Shown piece by piece: positions 38,757-46,378 of a DNA stretch of 59,763 bases (within the stretch, counting starts at the first letter, position 1; each line of letters begins with the position of its first letter). Origin of the DNA: a virus. The position numbers and the translations under genes are program-made. Location: positions 1-59,763 of the IMG/VR virus record IMGVR_UViG_3300009370_000033. The stretch is one strand, 5' to 3'. The notes below the pieces were generated by a model, which worked only from the letters and a program-made list of their open reading frames with translations, was not told the DNA's origin and searched no databases.

Positions 38757-40376
38757 ATGTATGGTAATTTTACATGGTGGCAAGGAGTAGTCGAAGATAG
38801 AAATGATCCAATGAAGTTGGGTCGTTGTCGAGTTCGTATATTCGGCTATCATACAGATGATAAAAATGATATTTCTGTAGCACAATTGCCATGGGCTACC
38901 ATGATGCAACCAACTACATCTGCAGCTATGAATGGAATTGGTACAACTCCATTGGGTCCTGTTGAAGGCACATGGGTCGTTGGTTTTTTTCGTGATGGAA
39001 ATAATGCACAGGAACCAGTTATCATGGGAACTGTTGGTGGCCAACATGAATTAAGTCATAAGAAAGATCCTTCCATAGGCTTTAATGATCCAAAAGGCAA
39101 ATATCCACGCGATGAGTATATTGGTGAACCAGATACGAATAGATTGGCTCGTGGTATTGCAAAGTTTCCACTTGGTGCGAAGAATGGTGAGGATGCTAAG
39201 TCACTTGCATATAAACGAAAAACCAGAAGGCGTGGTGATCCAATAGCTGGTAGTGATTTAACAAATACTGGTGTTCCAAAAGCAGTAGCTGGTAGTATGT
39301 GGAATACAGAAAAAAAACAAGAAACTATTAAAGATACCGCAGATTCAAGACCAGTAGGCGATCGTAAATTAAGTGGTCATTGGGATGGTGATGCCAATCA
39401 TTATGTCAATGATTATTGGAATGAACCAAATCCAAGATATGGCGGTGGTTCTAAAGCAGATAAAGATAGTGATATAAAATATTTAAAAGATGCAGCCACT
39501 ATTAATACGTCAACTGGAAAATTAGACCCTGAAGATGGTATGATATCATCTCTGTATCCATATAATCATGTTCGTGTTAGTGAGTCAGGCCATGTAGAAG
39601 AATGGGACGATACTCCAGGTTCTGAACGATTGCATAGATACCATAAAACTGGAACATTTGAAGAAATACAACCAGATGGTTCACGCGTTGTTAAAGTTGT
39701 TGCTAATGATTATGAGATAGTAGCTGGTAGTAAGAATGTATCTATTGAGGGAGTATGCAATCTTACAATTAATGGAGATGCTAGAGTTCTCTATAGAGGA
39801 GATTTAGTTCAAGAAGTTGTTGGTGACTACCATCTTCATGTTGCTGGAGAGATGAGAACTAAAATTATTGGTAATGATACTAAAGAAGTTCATAAGAATC
39901 GAAAGATTGTTATCAATCTTAATGATGATTTATTCGTTGGTGAAAATCAAACTATCAATATTGGTGATAACAAAACAATTACAGTTGGTGGTAATTTGAA
40001 AGATACTGTCAAGAAAGACGTTGATTCATTTTATGGTTATAATACTGGTATCGTGCCAGGACACCATACAGTAAATGTATCTGGTCTTGCAAATTATAAT
40101 GTTGATAGTGAATATACGATTTTCTGTAAAGACCATATTAGAGTTACAACATTAACACATTTAGATATGATTGTTACAAAAGATTATCATCAAGAAGTTG
40201 GTATAAATTCTTTGATAGAAGTTCATGGTACTGGAACTGAAAATATTGATGGTGCTGTTGCAGAAACATATGGTGCAACAATGGATACAACCATTTCTTC
40301 AACTGTTATGTGGAAATCAACTGGTGGAAATATAACTGTTGATGCATCATCTGACATATACTTGAATCCAAACTAG
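38757..40376 (+). CDS. 5: Tail spike / puncturing device gp5-like, without lysozyme domain
   Basis: 539 residues. An N-terminal OB fold (WWQGVVEDRNDPMKLGRCRV and FFRDGNNAQEPVIMG) binds the gp27 torus. The C-terminal ~250 residues are short beta repeats typical of the triple-stranded beta-helix needle. No lysozyme motif of the T4 gp5 central domain is visible. The PAAR tip gene follows 7 bp later. Confidence 0.82.
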   Translation: MYGNFTWWQGVVEDRNDPMKLGRCRVRIFGYHTDDKNDISVAQLPWATMMQPTTSAAMNGIGTTPLGPVEGTWVVGFFRDGNNAQEPVIMGTVGGQHELSHKKDPSIGFNDPKGKYPRDEYIGEPDTNRLARGIAKFPLGAKNGEDAKSLAYKRKTRRRGDPIAGSDLTNTGVPKAVAGSMWNTEKKQETIKDTADSRPVGDRKLSGHWDGDANHYVNDYWNEPNPRYGGGSKADKDSDIKYLKDAATINTSTGKLDPEDGMISSLYPYNHVRVSESGHVEEWDDTPGSERLHRYHKTGTFEEIQPDGSRVVKVVANDYEIVAGSKNVSIEGVCNLTINGDARVLYRGDLVQEVVGDYHLHVAGEMRTKIIGNDTKEVHKNRKIVINLNDDLFVGENQTINIGDNKTITVGGNLKDTVKKDVDSFYGYNTGIVPGHHTVNVSGLANYNVDSEYTIFCKDHIRVTTLTHLDMIVTKDYHQEVGINSLIEVHGTGTENIDGAVAETYGATMDTTISSTVMWKSTGGNITVDASSDIYLNPN

Positions 40377-40383
40377 TAAAAAA

Positions 40384-40686
40384 ATGGCAAATAAAAAAGT
40401 ACATAGAAATACAGATCCCAGAATATGTGGAGCAAGTACGGTTGTTGCTGGACAGAGTACAGTATTCGCTAATAATAATCTATTAGTATCTGTTAATGCT
40501 GATCCAAATTCTCATGGTGGTGGTGCATTGAATGCTAGTTCAAATAAAGTTTATTGTGAGAATAAACTTGTTGTAATTCATAGAGCAGATAGTGCAGCTC
40601 CAGATTCATTATGTCCAATACCACCGATTCATTGTGCGCCGTCAACAGCAGGTGGTTCACCAGATGTATTTGCAGGAGAGGGGTAA
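40384..40686 (+). CDS. 5.4: PAAR-like spike tip protein gp5.4
   Basis: 100 residues. DPRICGASTVVAGQSTVFAN, then HGGG and IPPIHCAPS give the PAAR-type arrangement of Cys and His metal ligands at a sharp beta cone. It caps the gp5 needle and helps pierce the outer membrane. The order 27-5-5.4 supports it strongly. Confidence 0.85.
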   Translation: MANKKVHRNTDPRICGASTVVAGQSTVFANNNLLVSVNADPNSHGGGALNASSNKVYCENKLVVIHRADSAAPDSLCPIPPIHCAPSTAGGSPDVFAGEG

Positions 40687-40689
40687 ACT

Positions 40690-41688
40690 ATGGCTATATG
40701 TGGATTAAATGTAAATCTGAGTTCTATACAAGGCGATATTACTGCTAAGATAAGTGGTATTATTGATTTAAATAGTACACTAACTTCTATTTCAGCATTG
40801 ACTAGTTATAAAGCGACTCTTGATGCTGGTATGTCATCTATTAAGTCAAAAGTATCTGATATGATACCAGATATACCAATATCTACATCTGGATTCTCAT
40901 CATTACGAAATGAGTTAGAATCATATGTATCGGCACCATCTATCGGTGGACTTGCAGATATATCATCCAAATTTGGTGGTCTAACATCATTAACTGGATT
41001 TGCAGATATTAATCTGAGTGATTTAGCATCTTCAGCATTGAGCTTAAGTGCATCATTTGATCCATGTGCATTAGCTGGTGATTTGAAGATACCAAATATA
41101 GTAGCAGACGTATCTGGTGAGTTATCAGCAATTTCAGATGAAGTGCCAAATCTTGGTGGAACACTTTTGGGACTTAAACGTCAAATACCAGACTCTCAAA
41201 TTTTTGATAGCCTAGCATTGGGCATGAAAGATAACATCAAAGTCTTGACTACTACTAGTGTGGCATCTGCAAAAGATTTATTTGAGTCTAATATAATACC
41301 ATCAGCAGAAGCTGCAATCAGAAAGTTGCCAAGTGGTAAAGAAGTGATTGAAACAACAGCACGACATACTGAAACATTAGCTATGGAAGCACAAAATTTA
41401 CAAGACGAAGATTCATTTGCCTCATTTCTTGGACTATATGATGTGTCTAAAGATCCTATACTACAAGCACAAGAATCAACACTTGCAAAAATTAATGGAC
41501 AGAGAGCTGCAACAGCAAAGGCTGCATCTTCCAGTTCGTTGAACGAAATACAAATGTACAGAATGACAGATGATGGTTCGTTTGATGATCCATCTTCACC
41601 AAACTATCACAGAGTAAATGGTGTTAAAAAGAAATTGATTGAAATGGGTCCAGCTGGTGATAAATATCCAGTATGGGTTAACGCATGA
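40690..41688 (+). CDS. Probable tail or hub-associated structural protein
   Basis: 332 residues, Ser/Ala/Leu/Ile-rich with weak amphipathic repeats in residues 1-200 and a C-terminal beta-rich RVNGVKKKLIEMGPAGDKYP segment. It directly follows the gp5.4 gene, as an unnamed structural protein does in some marine T4-like phages. No enzyme motif is visible. A spike-interacting role is inferred from position only. Confidence 0.5.
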   Translation: MAICGLNVNLSSIQGDITAKISGIIDLNSTLTSISALTSYKATLDAGMSSIKSKVSDMIPDIPISTSGFSSLRNELESYVSAPSIGGLADISSKFGGLTSLTGFADINLSDLASSALSLSASFDPCALAGDLKIPNIVADVSGELSAISDEVPNLGGTLLGLKRQIPDSQIFDSLALGMKDNIKVLTTTSVASAKDLFESNIIPSAEAAIRKLPSGKEVIETTARHTETLAMEAQNLQDEDSFASFLGLYDVSKDPILQAQESTLAKINGQRAATAKAASSSSLNEIQMYRMTDDGSFDDPSSPNYHRVNGVKKKLIEMGPAGDKYPVWVNA

Positions 41689-41756
41689 TTACGGTGAACA
41701 CACGCTGATGTCTTACTATTATACATACTATTACAATCGTCACATAGGAGAACACT

Positions 41757-41972
41757 ATGTCAGATTACTCAGAAGTTTCACAACTGAGGACACAATGTAC
41801 AATATTGGAATCGCAAATAAACGTATTACAAACCAAGAACGCAAAATTAGAAGAACGTATAAAACAACTGGAAAACTCGTCAACACCCAAGTATAAAGAG
41901 ATACCAAACGTAGGCAAGTTTCCAGTAGATTACTCGACATTGGGACCCGATGACGGCAGTTTTCAAGTGTGA
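41757..41972 (+). CDS. Small coiled-coil protein
   Basis: 71 residues. A canonical heptad coiled coil (about residues 8-40) is followed by a Pro/Tyr-rich tail. AGGAG is well placed upstream. Another frame opens at 41639 and 41708 across the same DNA but lacks a comparable ribosome site. It is the first of a run of very small genes. Confidence 0.55.
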   Translation: MSDYSEVSQLRTQCTILESQINVLQTKNAKLEERIKQLENSSTPKYKEIPNVGKFPVDYSTLGPDDGSFQV

Positions 41973-42124
41973 TTGGATGGAAACTATCCAGAACCATAAT
42001 AGACATACCATGGCTACATAACACGATAGGATTCATATTTCTCACACTACTCTTGGCGTATATAACACTAGTACCCTATATACTCTACAAGATCACACGA
42101 AACAATGATAAACTGGGTCAATAA
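41969..42124 (+). CDS. Small membrane protein (GTG start)
   Basis: 51 residues from GTG 41969, overlapping the previous TGA by 4 bp. One membrane helix (about residues 20-40) with a basic C-terminal tail. Part of a tandem series of small membrane proteins. Family unknown. Confidence 0.45.
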   Translation: MIGWKLSRTIIDIPWLHNTIGFIFLTLLLAYITLVPYILYKITRNNDKLGQ

Positions 42125-42260
42125 ACCATATAACGAGATACACGATATGTCAGTTACAGCATCACAACTATTAGCACAGATACTCGCAGCAAGTATGGGC
42201 ATGATCGCATTGATGGCAATTTGCTATGGACTAGTAAAATTAATCTTTAGGGAGAAGTAA
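42105..42260 (+). CDS. Small membrane protein
   Basis: 51 residues from ATG 42105, overlapping the previous gene by 20 bp. A polar N-terminus is followed by one Met/Ala-rich membrane helix and a basic end. The start may instead be Met15. Family unknown. Confidence 0.45.
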   Translation: MINWVNKPYNEIHDMSVTASQLLAQILAASMGMIALMAICYGLVKLIFREK

Positions 42261-42262
42261 CA

Positions 42263-42433
42263 ATGGCAGAAATTAAACCAGTAGGATGGAAACCAGATGG
42301 AACTCATATACACAAGGGAGCTTTAGCCCTAGTTATCTGCATACTTATTGGACTATACTGTATATACTCAGATGCACCATTTGGCAATGCAAAAACATCC
42401 ACAACTATAACCAAAGACATGGGAGATAAATAA
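42263..42433 (+). CDS. Small membrane protein
   Basis: 56 residues. The N-terminal ~20 are polar, then one membrane helix (ALALVICILIGLYCIY) and a Thr/Lys-rich tail. GGGAG is upstream within the previous gene. It overlaps the next start at TAATG. Confidence 0.5.
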   Translation: MAEIKPVGWKPDGTHIHKGALALVICILIGLYCIYSDAPFGNAKTSTTITKDMGDK

Positions 42434-42762
42434 TGGAATCTGCCATGTTAGTGTTATTACTCACGTTGGCAGGACTATTGACATATCTGTTATTTTCACC
42501 AAAGTCCATTATAGGTCCCTATCTCGACAAACTATGTCAAGACAAAAAAGACAAATGGACAGGAGAAACTATAGGAGAATCACCATTTAAAGTGCAAGAG
42601 GGTACTCCATTTACACCATCATTAACTGAATCATTTGATGATCCAGAAGTGCCAAATAGACCCTCAAAACGTAAAAAACGTAAAACAGGCAAAAATCCAA
42701 ATGTAGGGCCTGTTAATGGAAGAAGAAAGAAACGCGTATATAAGAGAAAGGGCAAAAAATGA
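42433..42762 (+). CDS. Membrane protein with basic cytoplasmic tail
   Basis: 109 residues. One N-terminal membrane helix (about residues 4-22), a central acidic/proline region and a highly basic C-terminus (RRKKRVYKRKGKK). The layout suggests N-out, C-in with a tail able to bind phospholipid or nucleic acid. Function unknown. It overlaps the following gene by 4 bp. Confidence 0.55.
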   Translation: MESAMLVLLLTLAGLLTYLLFSPKSIIGPYLDKLCQDKKDKWTGETIGESPFKVQEGTPFTPSLTESFDDPEVPNRPSKRKKRKTGKNPNVGPVNGRRKKRVYKRKGKK

Positions 42763-42899
42763 AATCACTACTATTCGTTCCATTTTTACTAGGTAATTCA
42801 GCAGGAGGCCTTGGTGCATTAATTGGTCTGGTAGGCTATCTAATTGCACTCGTAGCATGTATTGGTGTTATATGGGGACTTATAAAATGGCTAACTTAA
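42759..42899 (+). CDS. Small membrane protein, possible holin-like
   Basis: 46 residues, Gly- and Leu-rich, with one or two membrane helices ending in a basic/Trp cap. Small hydrophobic proteins upstream of an endolysin-like M15 peptidase (44539) often act as holins, so this is a candidate, without homology support. Confidence 0.45.
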   Translation: MKSLLFVPFLLGNSAGGLGALIGLVGYLIALVACIGVIWGLIKWLT

Positions 42900-43102
42900 A
42901 GAAGAAGAAAAGCTATCGTTGGGTATGGTGGATATTACTGATATTGTTCATATGGGCATTTATAAGTAGTACTCCATCTAAGGCTTATTCTCGCGTGCCT
43001 TTGGCACGGGCCGTAGAACCAACAAAGTTGGTTCTACAATATTGGTATTGTGAACAATACGACTTTGTAAAGAAGAAGTGCAAAGTATGGATAGAGAAAT
43101 GA
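42887..43102 (+). CDS. Small membrane-anchored or secreted protein
   Basis: 71 residues. I chose ATG 42887; the frame opens at 42857. The N-terminus is basic (KKKKSYR), then a Trp-rich membrane helix, then a short domain with two Cys (YCEQY and KKCKVW). The codons of the middle part form two adjacent perfect hairpins (42994-43008 and 43013-43037). It overlaps the previous gene by 13 bp. Confidence 0.5.
   Translation: MANLKKKKSYRWVWWILLILFIWAFISSTPSKAYSRVPLARAVEPTKLVLQYWYCEQYDFVKKKCKVWIEK
42994..43037. repeat. Two adjacent perfect hairpins inside a gene
   Basis: CGTGCC-TTT-GGCACG (42994-43008) and GTAGAACCAAC-AAA-GTTGGTTCTAC (43013-43037) are perfect stems of 6 and 11 bp with 3-nt loops. They lie in the coding part of the 71-residue membrane protein, 65 bp before its stop. 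Confidence 0.8.
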
Positions 43103-43148
43103 ACGTGTCTATAGACAGGTCCATCTTACAAGCTCCAGAGGAGCTAGT

Positions 43149-43235
43149 ATGATGAACACATTTGGTGCATGGTTTGTATGTATAAGCATGTTATTGGCTC
43201 TTATAATGATTCTAAGGGCGATTGGTGGTGGTTAA
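43149..43235 (+). CDS. Tiny membrane protein
   Basis: 28 residues with one membrane helix, from ATG 43149 (ATG 43152 equivalent). GAGGAG is 6 bp upstream. A 17-residue frame at 43099-43152 overlaps its start and could be a leader peptide. No family. Confidence 0.4.
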   Translation: MMNTFGAWFVCISMLLALIMILRAIGGG

Positions 43236-43377
43236 AGTGTTGCATAGTGTCACGAAGTGTCACGTTGTGTAGTATGGTATGAAGTGGTTATTTGCTATGT
43301 CTTATAGCACGAGATATACGAGGGGGACATAAAGTTAAAGGAACCCTCCCAAAGTTACCAATGAAATTTGCTGAGAG
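43236..43377 (+). other. Short non-coding gap with a direct repeat
   Basis: Between the tiny membrane protein and the gene at 43378. AGTGTCACG occurs twice in tandem (43246-43254 and 43256-43264). A GAGGG/CCCTC stem can form around 43319-43349. No promoter of the kinds seen elsewhere is apparent. Confidence 0.4.
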
Positions 43378-43689
43378 ATGAAGTATTTGACAGACATTAC
43401 AGAGGAACACGTTGAAACAATACGTTGTGCTATGAATGATGTACAGAATGAGTATAGCCCTGACAAAGTTCTGCAATTACGAGTCTACTCTATATCACAG
43501 AAACTCTCAGAGAACCCCAGTATGTATCAGTTATCCTCTGAGGAACTTGATATAATCTCTATGTGTCTGAATGATAGCCTGGCAATACTAGACGAGTTAT
43601 ACCAGGAGTTAGACACAGAGGAGAAAAGAGAATCACAGCAATACTCTGAGGAGATAGAGAGAATCCTCAGTTTATTGCAGAGGAGTTGA
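43378..43689 (+). CDS. Acidic helical protein, unknown function
   Basis: 103 residues, Glu-, Ser- and Leu-rich, probably a helical bundle (DVQNEYSPDKVLQL and SSEELDIISMCLNDSLAIL). No membrane segment. The ribosome site is weak (GAGAG). Codon use contains more C-ending codons than the replication genes. Family unknown. Confidence 0.5.
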   Translation: MKYLTDITEEHVETIRCAMNDVQNEYSPDKVLQLRVYSISQKLSENPSMYQLSSEELDIISMCLNDSLAILDELYQELDTEEKRESQQYSEEIERILSLLQRS

Positions 43690-43697
43690 CGAGTATT

Positions 43698-43823
43698 TTG
43701 GCAGCTAAATCACCAAAATCAGTCGTGTTGCCATCTGATGCAAAAGTGAATTTTTCTATGTTTTGGCCAAATAGCGGCCATCGTGACGCGACAGTATACG
43801 GGATAAATGTGAGGGGGACTTAG
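43698..43823 (+). CDS. Possible small protein with TTG start
   Basis: A 41-residue open frame from TTG 43698 to TAG 43821-43823, with AGAGGAG 12 bp upstream at the end of the preceding gene. The composition (SMFWPNSGHRDATVYGINV) looks protein-like and beta-rich. No ATG is available. The last codons fall in the left arm of the large stem at 43811. Existence is uncertain. Confidence 0.3.
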   Translation: MAAKSPKSVVLPSDAKVNFSMFWPNSGHRDATVYGINVRGT

Positions 43824-43858
43824 TGCGCTTACTGGCAACCTCTTTCCGAGTCCCCCTT
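43811..43858 (+). terminator. Long-stem hairpin
   Basis: GAGGGGGACT (43811-43820) pairs over 10 bp (one G-U) with AGTCCCCCTT (43849-43858) around a 28-nt loop, followed by AAAAATATT. There is no T tract, so it may be a structured RNA or boundary element rather than a simple terminator. Confidence 0.45.
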
Positions 43859-43887
43859 AAAAATATTCCAAGATATAAAAAACGGCT

Positions 43888-44139
43888 ATGAAAAAATACG
43901 TCAAAAAAATTTTCTGCTCCAGAACCTCAATATCAAACTGGCTCCTGTTCCTCCTGGTGTACATGATGTTCGCAGAGTTCTCAGTAATACTCGACCAAAC
44001 CAGAACAATCAAAGAACAACGATTTATGAGAATATGTCCAGAACCCTATGTATGTGTAGTCCCTCCAAACAACTGGAAAGGCATGGAGTCTTATAAAGTA
44101 CCGATGGGACTTACCATATATAAACGTATACCCGTATGA
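43888..44139 (+). CDS. Small membrane-anchored protein
   Basis: 83 residues. Basic N-terminus, one membrane helix (about residues 17-36), then a periplasmic segment with two Cys (CPEPYVCVVPP) that may pair. It overlaps the next gene by 4 bp. Function unknown. Confidence 0.5.
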   Translation: MKKYVKKIFCSRTSISNWLLFLLVYMMFAEFSVILDQTRTIKEQRFMRICPEPYVCVVPPNNWKGMESYKVPMGLTIYKRIPV

Positions 44140-44366
44140 AGTATGGACAAGTAGATTTAACAGCTATGACGTATACATTCAAGTGTGATAATAAGAAGTG
44201 TGAGAAGTCCATAATATGCATATTGTCTAAGTATAATGATGAAGATTACTTTGGTAGATGTAACTACTGTCATTCTGGCAGGCTTAAATGGATTAAGAAT
44301 ATTAACTTACAAGAAGTATTGAGAGAGCATAAGATTATTCATACTATTAAAAAACATGGAGAATAG
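44136..44366 (+). CDS. Zinc-ribbon protein
   Basis: 76 residues. FKCDNKKCEKS and RCNYCHSGRL provide four Cys in a zinc-ribbon spacing, followed by a helical tail. Cytoplasmic. It overlaps the preceding membrane protein. Function unknown. Confidence 0.55.
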   Translation: MKYGQVDLTAMTYTFKCDNKKCEKSIICILSKYNDEDYFGRCNYCHSGRLKWIKNINLQEVLREHKIIHTIKKHGE

Positions 44367-44368
44367 CT

Positions 44369-44542
44369 ATGATTGCGAATGCGTTAGAGAAAGAAGTAGA
44401 ATACTTGAAACAAGAGAATGACAGACTGCAACATTTGACTACTGTATTGATAGACCATATATGGAAAACTGGGGATAGAGGATTACCTCTGAGAGGGATT
44501 GATCGACAGATGGAGTTATATGATAAGGAGAATGGAACATGA
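44369..44542 (+). CDS. Small coiled-coil protein
   Basis: 57 residues from ATG 44369 to TGA 44540-44542. Residues 5-30 form a coiled coil (EKEVEYLKQENDRLQHL). GGAG lies upstream at the end of the previous gene. It overlaps the M15 peptidase gene by 4 bp. Unknown family. Confidence 0.5.
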   Translation: MIANALEKEVEYLKQENDRLQHLTTVLIDHIWKTGDRGLPLRGIDRQMELYDKENGT

Positions 44543-44907
44543 CACAACTTACAGAACACTTTACAAAAGAAGAATTTGACTGTCAATGTGGATGTGGTAA
44601 TGGGGATATTGTTATTAGTGAGAAACTGGTGTATGAACTGGAAACAGTTAGGGGATACTATGGAAAGCCTATGCGGATCAATAGTGGTATCCGTTGTCTA
44701 TCTCACAATAGAAAGATTGGTTCAAGAGATACTTCCAGCCATATAAAAGGCCTGGCCGCAGATATTGGATGTACTGATATGGGGACTAGATTGGAATTGG
44801 TGAAACGGCTGTTACGAGATGGAGAGTTTACTCGGGTCGGTATGCATAAAGACTTTATCCATGTGGATGTGGATTACGATAAACCAAAGGGAATCTTTTT
44901 ATATTAA
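44539..44907 (+). CDS. M15-type D-Ala-D-Ala carboxypeptidase / endolysin
   Basis: 122 residues. His68 (SSHIKGLAADI), Asp75 and His108 (FIHVDVD) are the zinc ligands of the peptidase M15_3 family, which cuts peptidoglycan cross-links or stem peptides. The N-terminal CQCGCGNG motif is also common in this family. There is no signal peptide, so it would need a holin for export, and small membrane proteins lie just upstream. AAGGAG precedes the start. Confidence 0.85.
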   Translation: MTQLTEHFTKEEFDCQCGCGNGDIVISEKLVYELETVRGYYGKPMRINSGIRCLSHNRKIGSRDTSSHIKGLAADIGCTDMGTRLELVKRLLRDGEFTRVGMHKDFIHVDVDYDKPKGIFLY

Positions 44908-44916
44908 GGGGGACTT

Positions 44917-45048
44917 ATGATCGGGGAACTATCTGGGGATACAGCAGATTTTCTAAATGAAATACCGTGGTTTGATGGTATCATTTATATAATAATGTTG
45001 ATGGGACTTTATGTATTTTATAAGTGGGTCAATAAGAAATTCAGATAA
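44917..45048 (+). CDS. Small membrane protein
   Basis: 43 residues from ATG 44917. Acidic N-terminus, one membrane helix (about residues 20-35) and a basic C-terminus (YKWVNKKFR). AAGGGGG is upstream. Directly after the endolysin-like gene it could be a second holin or antiholin candidate. Confidence 0.45.
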   Translation: MIGELSGDTADFLNEIPWFDGIIYIIMLMGLYVFYKWVNKKFR

Positions 45049-45083
45049 AAAAAGGGGACCTGGAATTAACCAGATCCCCTTTA
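45046..45083. terminator. Bidirectional terminator between convergent blocks
   Basis: AAAGGGG (45051-45057) pairs with CCCCTTT (45076-45082), with an inner CTGG/CCAG stem. On the minus strand it is followed by a run of seven or more T (complement of 45046-45053), so it is a strong terminator for the minus-strand block. Confidence 0.85.
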
Positions 45084-45100
45084 GTGCTACACCGTAAAAG

Positions 45101-45211
45101 TTATTCTACTTCTACGTTGTCCTGATTCGCGACGATGCCAAGATCGCCGTTTTCGTATTCTTCCACCGTAAGTGGAAAAATATCATATGCTACTTCAACT
45201 GTATCATTCAT
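45101..45211 (-). CDS. Small acidic protein
   Basis: 36 residues on the minus strand, from ATG 45211 with CAGGAG upstream. It is acidic (LTVEEYENGDLGIVANQDNVEVE) without a membrane helix. Last gene of the minus-strand block. Function unknown. Confidence 0.45.
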   Translation of the reverse strand: MNDTVEVAYDIFPLTVEEYENGDLGIVANQDNVEVE

Positions 45212-45246
45212 AATATACTCCTGTTGGTTCAAAAGACTCCAGAACT

Positions 45247-45393
45247 TTATTGTTGTGGAGATGGTGCTAATGCCGTATCAATAATATAACTGAATATAAA
45301 ACCATCAAATAATAATACTGATGCGACAATAATGTATGGAAGTAAAAAGTACATTGCTGTACCGACTAGCGTAATGGTTAATAAAATTTTCAT
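45247..45393 (-). CDS. Small membrane protein
   Basis: 48 residues from ATG 45393, with two closely spaced hydrophobic helices. It overlaps the stop of the preceding gene (ATGA). Family unknown. Confidence 0.45.
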   Translation of the reverse strand: MKILLTITLVGTAMYFLLPYIIVASVLLFDGFIFSYIIDTALAPSPQQ

Positions 45394-45515
45394 ATCTTAA
45401 ATAGTATAATGACCTGGATTATTAAAACCAGAATCGGTACGATTGTGCGCACCAGTTCCATTGTATGATTACAGTTATCAAGTGCTAATTCTAATTTTGT
45501 TTTGTTGTTAATCAT
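45390..45515 (-). CDS. Small membrane protein
   Basis: 41 residues. I chose ATG 45515, with AGGAG upstream, rather than the frame opening at 45635. Polar N-terminus, C-terminal membrane helix (IVPILVLIIQVIILF). Coupled to its downstream neighbour. Confidence 0.45.
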   Translation of the reverse strand: MINNKTKLELALDNCNHTMELVRTIVPILVLIIQVIILFKI

Positions 45516-45516
45516 A

Positions 45517-45711
45517 TTAAACTCCTGTTTTATTTTTGATCTCATAATTGTAAGTGTTTGGTAACGATTGAATGTAACGTAACATTGATGGTTCGTCAAA
45601 CTGCGTTTCCAATAAAGACAACCGGTGTGAGTCAATAAGCTTGACTACTTTATACATATCTTTACCATAGACTTTTTTATCTTTAATTTTTTCTATCATT
45701 AATTTCGGCAT
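45517..45711 (-). CDS. Small basic protein
   Basis: 64 residues, Lys- and Leu-rich, no membrane segment. It ends 1 bp before the next start region and overlaps that gene's ribosome site. No family recognised. Confidence 0.45.
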   Translation of the reverse strand: MPKLMIEKIKDKKVYGKDMYKVVKLIDSHRLSLLETQFDEPSMLRYIQSLPNTYNYEIKNKTGV

Positions 45712-45713
45712 TC

Positions 45714-45920
45714 TTATTCTCCGTATTTTGAGAGTTCGTTAATTTGATCTATTGTCATGTCGTTAATCTCATCTATAATATGAGATACATGCCAAAGGTG
45801 TCCACCTGGACATTCGTAATGATCTGGTGCTACATATTCAAAACCATTCATTAGAATGTATTTTTCTACTAGGGCCTCATCGGCCCAATTTTCATTTTTT
45901 GATTGTTTGAAAGTTATCAT
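45714..45920 (-). CDS. Small acidic protein
   Basis: 68 residues, with WADEALVEKYILMNGFEYV and a central YECPGGHLWHVSH motif holding Cys and three His, which could bind a metal. GGAGAA is upstream. Typical size for early takeover proteins, but the function is unknown. Confidence 0.5.
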   Translation of the reverse strand: MITFKQSKNENWADEALVEKYILMNGFEYVAPDHYECPGGHLWHVSHIIDEINDMTIDQINELSKYGE

Positions 45921-45923
45921 ATA

Positions 45924-46127
45924 TTATTCTCCTAATTGTGATTTATACATATTGCGTTCGTGTTCTCTTTCAAGATAAAGTTGAAAGTCCCCGATGGTGT
46001 AAACACCATACTCGGCCCAATGATCTGGGTCGTTTGTTAAGAAACCATTTGCTCCACGATCTCTAGTATCTTGGTTTAGTTTATTAATGTGGTTTACTAA
46101 ATCGTTTGTGTAATGAGCTCCAGCCAT
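45924..46127 (-). CDS. Small protein, unknown function
   Basis: 67 residues, polar, with RDRGANGFLTNDPDHWAEYG in the centre. AGAGG lies upstream. It starts at the last base of the preceding gene. Confidence 0.5.
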   Translation of the reverse strand: MAGAHYTNDLVNHINKLNQDTRDRGANGFLTNDPDHWAEYGVYTIGDFQLYLEREHERNMYKSQLGE

Positions 46128-46378
46128 TATATTACCTCTTTTGTTAGTTTAATTATTTTGTTAATATTGATATGCTCTGAATTGTTTACTTTAATATTTC
46201 TGAGAATCCATCGCATATTTAATTCAGTTACTTTTCGACGCATTAGTGGAATGTCTAAAGTAAGATCATTTAAATGCGTTTGTAAAGTTCTGATCTTAGT
46301 TATTCGGTCAGCTTCTGTTCTAAAGATTTGACCTAATTTAGTTTTGGATATCATTTGCATTATCTTGCTCCGCTCCAT
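46127..46378 (-). CDS. Basic helical protein
   Basis: 83 residues, strongly basic and helical (RITKIRTLQTHLNDL). Start codons at residues 1, 7 and 9 are all possible. It overlaps the previous gene by 19 bp. Could bind nucleic acid; unproven. Confidence 0.45.
   Translation of the reverse strand: MERSKIMQMISKTKLGQIFRTEADRITKIRTLQTHLNDLTLDIPLMRRKVTELNMRWILRNIKVNNSEHININKIIKLTKEVI

Noticed and set aside
41639-41896. Open frame across 41639-41896 with a Tyr-rich start
   Set aside because: It overlaps the better-supported coiled-coil gene at 41757, which has a well-placed AGGAG and a clear heptad pattern.
43099-43152. 17-codon frame before the 43149 gene
   Set aside because: Too short to support as a gene; noted only as a possible leader peptide.
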